From assembly GCA_964649415.1 (NCBI GenBank), contig CAZYSK010000069.1:1-30806 (forward strand): a DNA stretch of 30,806 bases, read 5' to 3'. Every line of letters starts with the position of its first letter. Within the stretch, counting starts at the first letter, position 1. Made by a program: the position numbers and the translations under genes. Below, in pieces: positions 22,864 through 29,859 of the stretch. The stretch is from CAZYSK01 sp964649415. GTDB taxonomy: Bacteria; Chloroflexota; Anaerolineae; B4-G1. The notes under the pieces were generated by a model. That model was not told the origin of the DNA. It saw only the letters and a program-made list of their open reading frames with translations, and searched no databases.

Positions 22864-23719
22864 GCAGGCCACCCTCCAAGCGCCTGTCCCGCCAACGAAT
22901 CGCTCGCACGTCTACGTCGTCCTCCACGCGGTGAAGCAAGCGCCCGAGCGTCGCGCCAAAGGCCACCTCGTCACCCGACGTGCAGAACACGCACCGGCCC
23001 ACGCGCTCCCCACGCCCTTCCCGGCACGACGCAGCAGTGGCCGCCATCCCCCGCCGGGCCAGCACGCGCCCCGCCTGGCGGGCAACGGCGGGGGCAGGAT
23101 CTATCACCACCACATCCGCTCCCACCACGCGCTCAATCGTCGGGCGGAGGAAGGGGTAGTGAGTGCAGCCCAGGACCAGCCGATCCACCCCGGCTTCGAT
23201 CAAGGGCGCTAGGCACGCCCGCACCAGCGCCTCGGTCTCGGGTGTGTCCAACGCGCCTGCTTCCACAGCCTCCACCAGCCCCGGGCAAACCCGGGTCAGC
23301 ACCCGCACGCCCGTGGCATAGCGCTGCAGCAAGCTAGCAAAGAGCTCGCCCTGGAACGTGGCCTGCGTGGCGATCACGCCCACGGCACCGTTGCGCGTCT
23401 GTTCGACGGCGGGCTTCACAGCCGGCTCCATGCCGACAAAGGGAACGCCGGGGAATCTGTCTCTCAGGTAGTGCAGCGCGGCTGCAGAAGCGGTGTTGCA
23501 GGCGATGACGATTATCTTCGCCCCCTGGGCCAGCAGGAAGCGTACGATCCCCTCGGAGAACTCCCGTACCTCGACCATCCGTCGGGAGCCATAGGGTACG
23601 TGGGCCTGGTCGGCCAGGTAGAGCGTGTCCTCGCAGGGAAGTCGACGGGCAATCTCGCGCCACACGCTCAGGCCGCCCACACCGGAGTCGAAGACCCCGA
23701 TCAAACCCGAGCTATCCAT
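22832..23719 (-). CDS. murI: Glutamate racemase
   Basis: About 295 residues from the ATG at 23719, giving the standard opening SSGLIGVFDSGVGGLSVW. It converts L- to D-glutamate for peptidoglycan. Both catalytic cysteines are present: VIACNTASA and LGCTHYPFL; ADQAHVPYGSR is also conserved. The frame is open further upstream to an ATG at 23824, which would add 35 residues made of three 12-residue repeats (APSEWRRLDVDG type); family comparison favours the shorter form. The C-terminus (after about residue 265) is a slightly unusual basic extension that overlaps the convergent permease gene. It follows the CAP-domain gene in the same direction. Confidence 0.93.
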   Translation of the reverse strand: MDSSGLIGVFDSGVGGLSVWREIARRLPCEDTLYLADQAHVPYGSRRMVEVREFSEGIVRFLLAQGAKIIVIACNTASAAALHYLRDRFPGVPFVGMEPAVKPAVEQTRNGAVGVIATQATFQGELFASLLQRYATGVRVLTRVCPGLVEAVEAGALDTPETEALVRACLAPLIEAGVDRLVLGCTHYPFLRPTIERVVGADVVVIDPAPAVARQAGRVLARRGMAATAASCREGRGERVGRCVFCTSGDEVAFGATLGRLLHRVEDDVDVRAIRWRDRRLEGGLLTRTSARRQG

Positions 23720-23830
23720 AGCGCGCCATTCCGATGGCGCGCCATCCGCGTTTAGACGGCGCCATTCCGATGGCGCGCCATCCACGTCTAGACGGCGCCA
23801 TTCCGATGGCGCGCTATCGCTCATTGTCGC
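23719..23830. repeat. Three 36-bp tandem palindromic repeats upstream of murI
   Basis: A unit containing GCGCCATTCCGATGGCGC recurs with a 36-bp period (anchor ATTCC at 23728, 23764 and 23800). Each unit can form a 7-bp hairpin (GCGCCAT, loop TCCG, ATGGCGC), and in the first two copies the neighbouring 12-bp palindrome ATGGCGCGCCAT is intact. The period is a multiple of three and the frame is open, so it may be either a leader or an N-terminal extension of murI. Confidence 0.8.
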
Positions 23831-23834
23831 CGTC

Positions 23835-25025
23835 TCAGCGCCGTCGTTCACGGTGCAGTACGAGGTACAGGCCAAAGATGAGAACCAGCCCTTGCAGCCC
23901 CAGGAGCAAGCCCAAGGGAGCATCGGGGGCACTGGGCTCCTCCGGAGGCGTGTCCGTTGGGAGCGGCGTCCAGGTAGGGAAAGGCGTCACGCCGATAGCG
24001 GGGGGCGCAGGTTGCAGCGCGTGGGGAGTGGGCGTCAACGCCAAGGTCAGGGACGGCTCGGGCGTCGGGGTAGCGACCGCAGGAATCGTGGCGGTGGGCA
24101 CGATGACGGGCGTCGCCTCGACATCCTGAGGCACCGCGGTCGGGCTGGGTGGGACAGGCGTGGCAGTGGGCGGAACGGGCGTGGCGCTCGGCTCGGGCGT
24201 TGGGCTGGGTGGAATCAGGGTGGGTTCGACAGGCGCTCCCTCACCAAGCACAATCGTGTCTGTAGAAGCGGCCGTGCGACCGGCGGCGTCGCGAAGCTGG
24301 ACGTAGACCGTGTGCTGTCCAGGTGTGCCGGTCAAGGTCCAGGGGACAAGCGGCGCCCAGGCTTGCCAGGGCAGATCGTCGAACTCCGGCTCCGCGCTGA
24401 TACGGATCTCAATCGCCTGCCCCATGAAAACCGCACCTTCCCCACCCGGGCGAGCCTCTTCGTTCGTCAATCGGATCGCGACTTGCACGTCATCGGCGTT
24501 GGCGGCGCCATCGTTGATGAAGATAGGAAGCACATTAGGACGCGCCCCAAAGTCAAGCACGTAGTAGCTGCGACCATCGCCGTCAACGGCAACACCAATG
24601 CCGATCTCCCGGTAAGACGCGCTTAGGAGATTGTCGCGGTGGGCTGGATCTTCCAGGAAGAACTTCATCGCCTCATCGATCCCGCTGTACCCGGTCCAGA
24701 AGTTCTCACCGGCGACCGTACTCCCGCCGTTCCACGTCCAGGCGGCGTAGCCAGCATCGGCGATCCGTTGTCTGGCTGTGGAACCGTCGGAGCCGATGTG
24801 CGACGTGATCTGGTTGTCGGCCAGGTCGTCGGCGTGACGTTGCGCCGCAGCAGCCAACAGCGTCGAGAAACCGTAGGGGGCCAGCCCCTCGTCTAGACGG
24901 GCTTCTCTCACCAGAGTCTGCCAGGTCGCGACCGGATCAGGCTCTTGGGCACTGGCAGGAAACGCGATCAGGATAGCGCCGGCGATGAACGCGACAGGGA
25001 TGAAGGCACGCCATGAGTTCCGCAT
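23835..25025 (-). CDS. Secreted CAP/SCP-domain protein with C-terminal membrane anchor
   Basis: 396 residues from the ATG at 25025; the longer open frame upstream has no signal peptide and contains the promoter. Residues 1-27 are a signal peptide (FIPVAFIAGAILIAFPASAQ). Residues about 35-160 form a CAP/SCP-PR1 domain: QRHADDLADN, SHIGSDGS, AGENFWTGYS, HRDNLLSASYREIGIGV. A second beta-rich domain (about 165-260) carries features such as TLTGTPGQHTVYVQLRD. A long Pro/Thr linker (about 270-360) precedes a membrane helix (LGLLLGLQGLVLIFGLYLVL) and a basic tail, so the protein is surface-anchored. The Shine-Dalgarno is absent; the -10 box lies just 7 nt upstream, suggesting a leaderless mRNA. Confidence 0.88.
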   Translation of the reverse strand: MRNSWRAFIPVAFIAGAILIAFPASAQEPDPVATWQTLVREARLDEGLAPYGFSTLLAAAAQRHADDLADNQITSHIGSDGSTARQRIADAGYAAWTWNGGSTVAGENFWTGYSGIDEAMKFFLEDPAHRDNLLSASYREIGIGVAVDGDGRSYYVLDFGARPNVLPIFINDGAANADDVQVAIRLTNEEARPGGEGAVFMGQAIEIRISAEPEFDDLPWQAWAPLVPWTLTGTPGQHTVYVQLRDAAGRTAASTDTIVLGEGAPVEPTLIPPSPTPEPSATPVPPTATPVPPSPTAVPQDVEATPVIVPTATIPAVATPTPEPSLTLALTPTPHALQPAPPAIGVTPFPTWTPLPTDTPPEEPSAPDAPLGLLLGLQGLVLIFGLYLVLHRERRR

Positions 25026-25032
25026 GGGGGGG

Positions 25033-25060
25033 ATTCTAGCACACCGCACCGAGGACGCAA
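25033..25060 (-). promoter_or_regulatory. Promoter giving a leaderless CAP-protein mRNA
   Basis: Minus strand: TTGCGT at 25060-25055, 16-nt spacer, TAGAAT at 25038-25033 preceded by TGTGC. Only seven C residues separate the -10 from the ATG, so transcription would start at or beside the start codon. Confidence 0.6.
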
Positions 25061-25100
25061 GTGCACGCGCAAGCCACGTGGCCAAGAGAAACCAGGCCCC

Positions 25101-25175
25101 TATAGGGTTCGTAGTAACGACTTCAGTCGTTCTGGCCGCGTAACCAGCGACTAAAGTCGCCACTACGAACCTATA
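25101..25175. repeat. 75-bp palindromic repeat between CAP and cohesin-LysM genes
   Basis: The left arm TATAGGGTTCGTAGT (25101-25115) and right arm ACTACGAACCTATA (25162-25175) are inverted repeats with one extra G. Each half also contains its own small palindrome, CGACTTCAGTCG (25118-25129) and CGACTAAAGTCG (25148-25159). It could terminate the upstream cohesin operon. It resembles REP/MITE-like elements. Confidence 0.7.
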
Positions 25176-25209
25176 CCACGCGACAGTAACGCTAAAACGG
25201 GAATCGCTG

Positions 25210-26310
25210 CTATGGGATGCAGAGCACATCCCCAGCCCGGACATAGTTCAGGTTGAAGATGTGGTTTGCTTCAGCAATCGCCCACATGCTGACGCCGTAG
25301 CGCAGCGAGATCCGATACAGGTTCTCATAAGGGGCAACCGTGTGATGCCAGCGGCAAGCAGGGGACGGTGTGTCACCATTGAACTGACGCGGGCAAACCC
25401 GACCCGGTGGCAATAAACCCGGGACGTTGGGAATCGCCAGTACGTGCCCTGGGTGGATGATGTTGGGATTCAGGATGCCGTTCTGCGCGGCAATGGCGTA
25501 GGGATCCACGCCATAGGCCCGCCCTATGCAGAACAAAGTCTCTCTCGGCTGAACCGTGTGGTAGCCCAAGATGTCGCCGGTCGGAGTGGGGGTCACCGTC
25601 GGCGTTGCGCTGGGCACCGCTGTGGGCCCCGGGGTGGGCGTGGGGGTGAACGTAGGTGTAGGGCCGGGCGTTGAGGTAGGAGTGGGCGTAGGCGTATCGC
25701 CGGGCACGGGCGTTTCCGTTGGTGTAGGCGTAGGCGTATCGCTGGGCACAGGCGTTTCCGTTGGCGTCGGCGTATCCCCTGAAGGCACCGCGACACTCCC
25801 ACCTTGTGGGGCGTTGCTGATGGGCATGCCATTGCGGTCGGACAGGATGACGCTGGTGAAGTTGACGGGCGAAGTCCCGGCCGTCTTCCCCCTGAACGTG
25901 ACCTTGACCAGGACGCCGGTGCCGCTCACCGGCTCATTGGGCGGCATCTGGGCGATGGCATAATGGATCATCCCGCTTCCCTGGTCCACCGTGTTCTGTG
26001 CCACGAAGTCTGGACTGAGGAAGCTGCCGTGCTCCACCTGCACGCCCGCGGTACCTGCATCGGCATCCACAACCTCCAGCACTGCGGAGTTGAAATTCAG
26101 GTGTACTTCAGCCCCGTACATATCCGCCACGTTCTCAATGCGAACCTCCACGGTCACCGTGGCTCCGATCGCCACCTCGCTGGTCGGCGGATTGATGACG
26201 ACCGCTGTGCCCTGTGCCAGCCCGTGGCCGACAGGTGTGCAGAAGAGCAGAGCTAACACCAGAGCCACGCCGATCCAGCACCGCGCCCACGTCAAAGACT
26301 GCCTTTTCAT
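25210..26310 (-). CDS. Secreted cohesin-domain protein with two LysM domains
   Basis: 366 residues. Residues 1-33 are a signal peptide. Residues about 35-175 match a cohesin module (VVINPPTSEVAIGATVTVEV; MYGAEVHLNFNSAVLEVVDA; SGTGVLVKVTFRG). Residues about 180-265 are a Thr/Pro linker. Two LysM domains follow: YHTVQPRETLFCIGRAYGVD to HPGHVLAIP, and HHTVAPYENLYRISLRYGVS to RAGDVLCIP. LysM binds peptidoglycan N-acetylglucosamine, so this is plausibly a wall-bound cohesin that could dock a dockerin protein on the cell surface. The ATG overlaps the stop of the upstream cohesin gene by 4 bp (ATGA), indicating translational coupling. Confidence 0.88.
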   Translation of the reverse strand: MKRQSLTWARCWIGVALVLALLFCTPVGHGLAQGTAVVINPPTSEVAIGATVTVEVRIENVADMYGAEVHLNFNSAVLEVVDADAGTAGVQVEHGSFLSPDFVAQNTVDQGSGMIHYAIAQMPPNEPVSGTGVLVKVTFRGKTAGTSPVNFTSVILSDRNGMPISNAPQGGSVAVPSGDTPTPTETPVPSDTPTPTPTETPVPGDTPTPTPTSTPGPTPTFTPTPTPGPTAVPSATPTVTPTPTGDILGYHTVQPRETLFCIGRAYGVDPYAIAAQNGILNPNIIHPGHVLAIPNVPGLLPPGRVCPRQFNGDTPSPACRWHHTVAPYENLYRISLRYGVSMWAIAEANHIFNLNYVRAGDVLCIP

Positions 26311-26969
26311 TGTCCATCTCCTCTCTGATCCTGCACCAAGTGGCGCATCCTAATGGAGCTCCAAATAACCGCAACAAATCCGGCCGCGACAGCGATCGCA
26401 ACCAGTCCGATCAGAATCAAGACCACCGGGGATGGGCCAGGGCGGCGAACAACGACCACCCCCGACTCCGTTTCGACCGAGATGGGCTGCCCGTCGCTAT
26501 CCGCCAGGAGGACGCCATTGAGCGAGACCAACGTCTCGCCTTCGGCCAGGGCGCGGACCGTGATGTGGGCCAGCACGCCGCTGCCGCTGACCTCCTGGTC
26601 CGCCGGCAGACAGGCAATGGCGTAATCCACGGTACCGACCCGCTGATCGGCGTCGTTCTGCGCGATGAAGTCAGGGCTCAGCAAATCACCGTGGGCAATC
26701 TGCGTACCCGCCGCTGATGGATCCGCGTCCACTGCCTCCAGCAGCACAGGGTCGAACGCCAGGTGGACCTCGGCCCCGGCCAGATGCGCGACGTTCTCGA
26801 CGCGGACGTCCAGCGTGCCCACGTCACCGGGGGCCAAATCCAGCGTCGCCGGATCCAGCCACACCAAGGTCCCCTGGGCAGTCGCAGAGCTCACACCCCA
26901 GAGAACAAGCCCCCAGCAGCCGAACAGCATCAGTGCCCAGCGGCGGATTCTCGTGAATAGTTGCTGCAT
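26307..26969 (-). CDS. Membrane-anchored cohesin-domain protein
   Basis: 220 residues from the ATG at 26969; an upstream GTG at 27038 adds a non-signal-like stretch. Residues 1-32 are a signal peptide (MLFGCWGLVLWGVSSATAQG). Residues about 33-170 form a cohesin module closely similar to the next gene (LAGAEVHLAFDPVLLEAVDA; GDLLSPDFIAQNDADQ). A transmembrane helix (about 179-200, VLILIGLVAIAVAAGFVAVI) and a basic tail anchor it in the membrane. It and the cohesin-LysM gene look like an internal duplication with different anchors, one membrane and one wall. It is driven from a promoter about 330 bp upstream, with a MITE copy in the leader. Confidence 0.85.
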   Translation of the reverse strand: MQQLFTRIRRWALMLFGCWGLVLWGVSSATAQGTLVWLDPATLDLAPGDVGTLDVRVENVAHLAGAEVHLAFDPVLLEAVDADPSAAGTQIAHGDLLSPDFIAQNDADQRVGTVDYAIACLPADQEVSGSGVLAHITVRALAEGETLVSLNGVLLADSDGQPISVETESGVVVVRRPGPSPVVLILIGLVAIAVAAGFVAVIWSSIRMRHLVQDQRGDGQ

Positions 26970-27079
26970 AGATCGAAATCCCCGGCAGCTCAAGTCAGAT
27001 CCAGGATACTGGAGGCACGCCCCCACCCGTAGAGGCACGGTTCCCCCGCCCGGAGAAAAACGACGAAAACACCAAGGGT

Positions 27080-27220
27080 TACTACTCAGGTGGGACGCAC
27101 TTCCTGCCCCGAAAACGCGGACGCGGACGTCCGCCTTTGATGGCTATTGAAGCGTTTGCAAGTCCTGGAAGTCGAATTCTCGAACGAAAACCAAGTGCGT
27201 CCCACCTTGGCTGAGTAATA
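27080..27220 (-). mobile_element. MITE-like element, copy 2 (core 27088-27207)
   Basis: Inverted copy of the element at 14901-15020; 117 of 120 core bases agree. Here both outer arms survive: TACTACTCAG (27080-27089) and CTGAGTAATA (27211-27220) pair with one mismatch outside the 15-bp core repeats. The termini end in TA, compatible with TA target duplication (inference). No coding capacity. Confidence 0.85.
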
Positions 27221-27304
27221 CCCACCAAGGATTATCGGACACAGCCTGATGGACATACGTGCAACGATCGTTGTTGTAGTACGCCCCTTCTGGCAGTTGT
27301 GCAT

Positions 27305-27333
27305 ATTGTAGCCTGTCAATGAGTGCTTGTCAA
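27305..27333 (-). promoter_or_regulatory. Strong sigma-70 promoter for the cohesin operon
   Basis: Minus strand: TTGACA at 27333-27328, 17-nt spacer, TACAAT at 27310-27305, close to consensus. The next minus-strand gene is the membrane-anchored cohesin gene (ATG at 26969), so the leader would be about 330 nt and include MITE copy 2. Confidence 0.75.
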
Positions 27334-27414
27334 GTGAGTGCAACCTGCTATCAGCCCAGTGGGCGAGACATCCAGGAGCAAGCCCAGGTGGCCGGCTCAG
27401 TTGAGCCCATACGG

Positions 27415-27452
27415 CTGTGGCGGTGGTTGACCGGTCTCAACCACCGCCACAG
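27415..27452 (-). terminator. Perfect 16-bp stem-loop after the dockerin gene
   Basis: CTGTGGCGGTGGTTGA (27415-27430) and its exact reverse complement (27437-27452) enclose a 6-nt loop, 36 bp beyond the dockerin gene stop. No T-tract follows on the minus strand, but the stem is very stable. Confidence 0.65.
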
Positions 27453-27487
27453 GAAAATGCCACGTCAAGCCGGCGCTACAGGCACGA

Positions 27488-28555
27488 CTAAGGGACCCAG
27501 GCCGTGGGACCGCAGAGCGAGAAATTGCCGGCGGCGATGGTCAGATCGAGGATGTTGACCGTGCCATCCTCGTTGATGTCCTCGGGATCAGAGGGGTCCA
27601 ATCCATCCTCCCCAAAATCGGCGATGATGGATACAATGTCCAGGATGTTGATGCAATTGTCGGCGTTGACGTCGCCCCCCAGAAGCCGCGTCGAGCCGAT
27701 ATCCACGTCCTCGCTCCCGACTTCGACCGAATCCCTGTGCACGTTCAGATAGCCCGGATAGCTCGCATTGACGGTGTAGGTGCCTCCCAGCGGAACCTGG
27801 AGCTCAAAGCTGCCGTCGCTCTCGGTCGTCGCCTCCGTCGCCATCCCACCCCCCACCGCAACGGCGACGACCTCCACGCCTGAATGATCCGTGCCCGTGC
27901 CCTGCCGCAGCACAACGCCGCCGATTGCTCCCACGTCTGTCACAGCGACGTCAGGCACAGAGACACTGTCGATGGGGATAAACTGGCCATCACCGTCAGA
28001 TAGGACCGAACCGGGAGGGCTGCCGGTTCCCACTACCGGGATTCCAATATCCGGCGAACCGGTCGCCAGACCGACCCAAGTGATGGCCGCCACCGATCCC
28101 GTCTTGTCGGTGACCGGCCCGCTCCCGCCGACGTGACTGACGGCAACGTGGATACACGCCTGCGTGTCGCATTCAGGAGGATGCGGAATAGAGGGCGTCT
28201 CGCCGAAAACCTCGTTGGCCACCACCAACAGACTGCCATCGAAGAAATCGTTCTTGATCTCGACCTGCGTACCGTTGGCCCCATTCCCATCGAAATCGTA
28301 CACGTCGACGATGGCCGGATCAAAGCTCACCCACAGTTCAACTCCCATGATCCCCACACCCAGGGTCCCGCTGTTGGCGATCGAAACCTGGAGATCAGTG
28401 GTGAAATGCTTGTCGACGAGAGGAGACCCAGAGATCACATCAGTCACACTGACCGACGTCTCAACTCCAGAAGACTGCGCTCCCACAGAAGCGGGTATCA
28501 AGGCAGCGAGGATAACAGCTACGACCAAACTGATGCTGACTATTCGTACTCTCAT
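27488..28555 (-). CDS. Secreted cohesin-like protein with C-terminal type I dockerin
   Basis: 355 residues, ATG with AGGAGG 8 nt upstream. Residues 1-26 are a signal peptide. Residues about 30-195 look like a cohesin/CBM2-type beta-sandwich (MGVELWVSFDPAIVDVYDFD; TGSVAAITWVGLATG). Residues about 213-290 are a carboxypeptidase-regulatory-like domain (SDGSFELQVPLGGTYTVNAS). The C-terminus is a type I dockerin with two EF-hand-like calcium loops, DVNADNCINILD and DINEDGTVNILD, with Asp/Asn at positions 1, 3, 5, 9 and 12. Both loops carry Ile-Leu at the partner-recognition positions 10-11. It should bind a cohesin, and the two cohesin genes next door are the obvious partners (inference). Confidence 0.88.
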   Translation of the reverse strand: MRVRIVSISLVVAVILAALIPASVGAQSSGVETSVSVTDVISGSPLVDKHFTTDLQVSIANSGTLGVGIMGVELWVSFDPAIVDVYDFDGNGANGTQVEIKNDFFDGSLLVVANEVFGETPSIPHPPECDTQACIHVAVSHVGGSGPVTDKTGSVAAITWVGLATGSPDIGIPVVGTGSPPGSVLSDGDGQFIPIDSVSVPDVAVTDVGAIGGVVLRQGTGTDHSGVEVVAVAVGGGMATEATTESDGSFELQVPLGGTYTVNASYPGYLNVHRDSVEVGSEDVDIGSTRLLGGDVNADNCINILDIVSIIADFGEDGLDPSDPEDINEDGTVNILDLTIAAGNFSLCGPTAWVP

Positions 28556-28628
28556 TGCTTGTGCCTCCTAAAGGCATGGACGTATCGGTACAAGGGCTAC
28601 CTAATACAAAATCACGCAGCTAGATGTC

Positions 28629-28637
28629 ATTATAGCA
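28629..28637 (-). promoter_or_regulatory. Extended -10 promoter element for the dockerin gene
   Basis: Minus strand TGCTATAAT (28637-28629), a consensus -10 with TGn extension; the -35 region is poor. It lies about 75 bp upstream of the ATG. Confidence 0.55.
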
Positions 28638-28724
28638 TGTTCTGTTGGGCAATGAGTTACGAAAGCGTTACAATCCACAGTTCATTCTGGCGACAACGCG
28701 CGTTGCCAAGACCCAAGCGTGAGG

Positions 28725-28753
28725 TTGACAAGCATCTGTCGACGTGCTATACT
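28725..28753 (+). promoter_or_regulatory. Consensus sigma-70 promoter upstream of the response regulator
   Basis: TTGACA (28725-28730), 17-nt spacer, TATACT (28748-28753). The response regulator ATG is 230 nt downstream, leaving a long leader with no obvious gene. Confidence 0.7.
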
Positions 28754-28982
28754 TTTTACCGGACGCCGCCAATCGAGACAGGGAGAGGCCAAGCCACAGC
28801 GCGAGCCTTCGTCTTCACTTCTGCATAGAGCCAGGCACTCGGTGCCAGACTCTGTTTGGGAAGCCATATCTGTTCACAAGACCTGCTCTGGGCATACATC
28901 TCTACAACTCGTAACCAAACCTTAACCGTTTCTCAATTCAAGGGCCAGCGGTTGATGGTATGATTGGGCCAACTGAGTCGAA

Positions 28983-29813
28983 ATGTCAGAAGCCCTGCCT
29001 CACCCAAGAAGCAACCTAAGAGCAAGATTGCTGGTCGTCGATGACGAGGCCAACCTGCGCACCGGCCTCCGGGACCTGCTCAGCCTAATGGGGTACCAGG
29101 TCGACGAAGCTGCATCAGGCCACGAGGCGTTGCACCTGCTCGAGAGCACCCCCTACGACTTGATGGTTCTGGACATACGCATGCCAGGCATGGATGGCGT
29201 TGAGGTGATGCATCGCGCGCGACAAATGTGCCCGGATCTGTCCATCATCGTGCTCACAGCCCATGCTTCGCTGGAAAGCGCCATCGCCGCAGTCAAAACC
29301 GATGCTGTCGACTACATGCTCAAACCCTTCGACGTCGAGGACCTTGCTTCCACTGTCTCCCAGGCGCTGAAAGCGCGCGCAGAAGAGCTGCGCCACCAGC
29401 AATTGCTGAACCTGATCGGCAGTGCGCTGGATACGCTCGATCGGCCGGGTAAGCGGATACACACCGCCCCATCCCCTCCGTCGGCCCCGCCAGAGCGCAT
29501 CGTCACGGCAGGTCCACTGACGCTGGATCGGCACAAGCGGCTGGTGGCAAGACACGGTGAGCCACCTCTCACGGCTGAACTGACAGAGGGGGAAACCTCC
29601 GTCCTGGCTGCGCTGATGGAGCACGCGAATCAAGTGCTCTCCTGTGGCCAACTGATGCGCGCTGCGATGGGATACGAGTTGAACGAGCAGGAAGCCCAAA
29701 ACCAGGCGCGTCTCTACGTCTTTCGGCTGCGCCGAAAGCTTGAAACCACTCCTGAATCGCCCCAACTGATCCGCACCGTCCGCGGGCGCGGCTATTTCCT
29801 GTCTACCTCCTAG
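28983..29813 (+). CDS. Response regulator: receiver plus OmpR-type winged helix
   Basis: 276 residues. The receiver domain (about 14-130) has Asp20/Asp21 and the phosphorylated Asp64 (VLDIRMPGMDG), Thr92 and Lys114 (MLKPFD). It looks closest to NtrC-class receivers. A linker (about 130-172) leads to a C-terminal winged-helix DNA-binding domain of OmpR/PhoB type (LTLDRHKRLVARHGEPPLTA; ELTEGETSVLAALMEHANQV; YVFRLRRKLE; IRTVRGRGYFL). It should bind DNA when phosphorylated. No histidine kinase is adjacent, so it is an orphan in this window. The start has no strong Shine-Dalgarno (a GGCC-rich stretch precedes it), so an internal start is possible. It is divergent from the dockerin gene and could control it (speculation). 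Confidence 0.88.
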   Translation: MSEALPHPRSNLRARLLVVDDEANLRTGLRDLLSLMGYQVDEAASGHEALHLLESTPYDLMVLDIRMPGMDGVEVMHRARQMCPDLSIIVLTAHASLESAIAAVKTDAVDYMLKPFDVEDLASTVSQALKARAEELRHQQLLNLIGSALDTLDRPGKRIHTAPSPPSAPPERIVTAGPLTLDRHKRLVARHGEPPLTAELTEGETSVLAALMEHANQVLSCGQLMRAAMGYELNEQEAQNQARLYVFRLRRKLETTPESPQLIRTVRGRGYFLSTS

Positions 29814-29859
29814 TACTACAACGAGACTTTGATCCAGCCCTCGTGTATCATTACGAGCC

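Larger units (their letters stand above)
28556..28982. other. Divergent intergenic region between dockerin gene and response regulator
   Basis: 427 bp without a convincing gene. It holds a minus-strand extended -10 and a plus-strand consensus promoter, listed separately, and a small imperfect hairpin (CAGGCAC, GTGCCAG) near 28832-28850. A weaker second -10 (TATGAT, near 28960) lies close to the response regulator start. Nothing else recognised. Confidence 0.6.

Noticed and set aside
23719..23830. 36-bp repeats considered as a CRISPR array
   Set aside because: The copies are directly abutting with no variable spacers, and there are no cas genes in the window.
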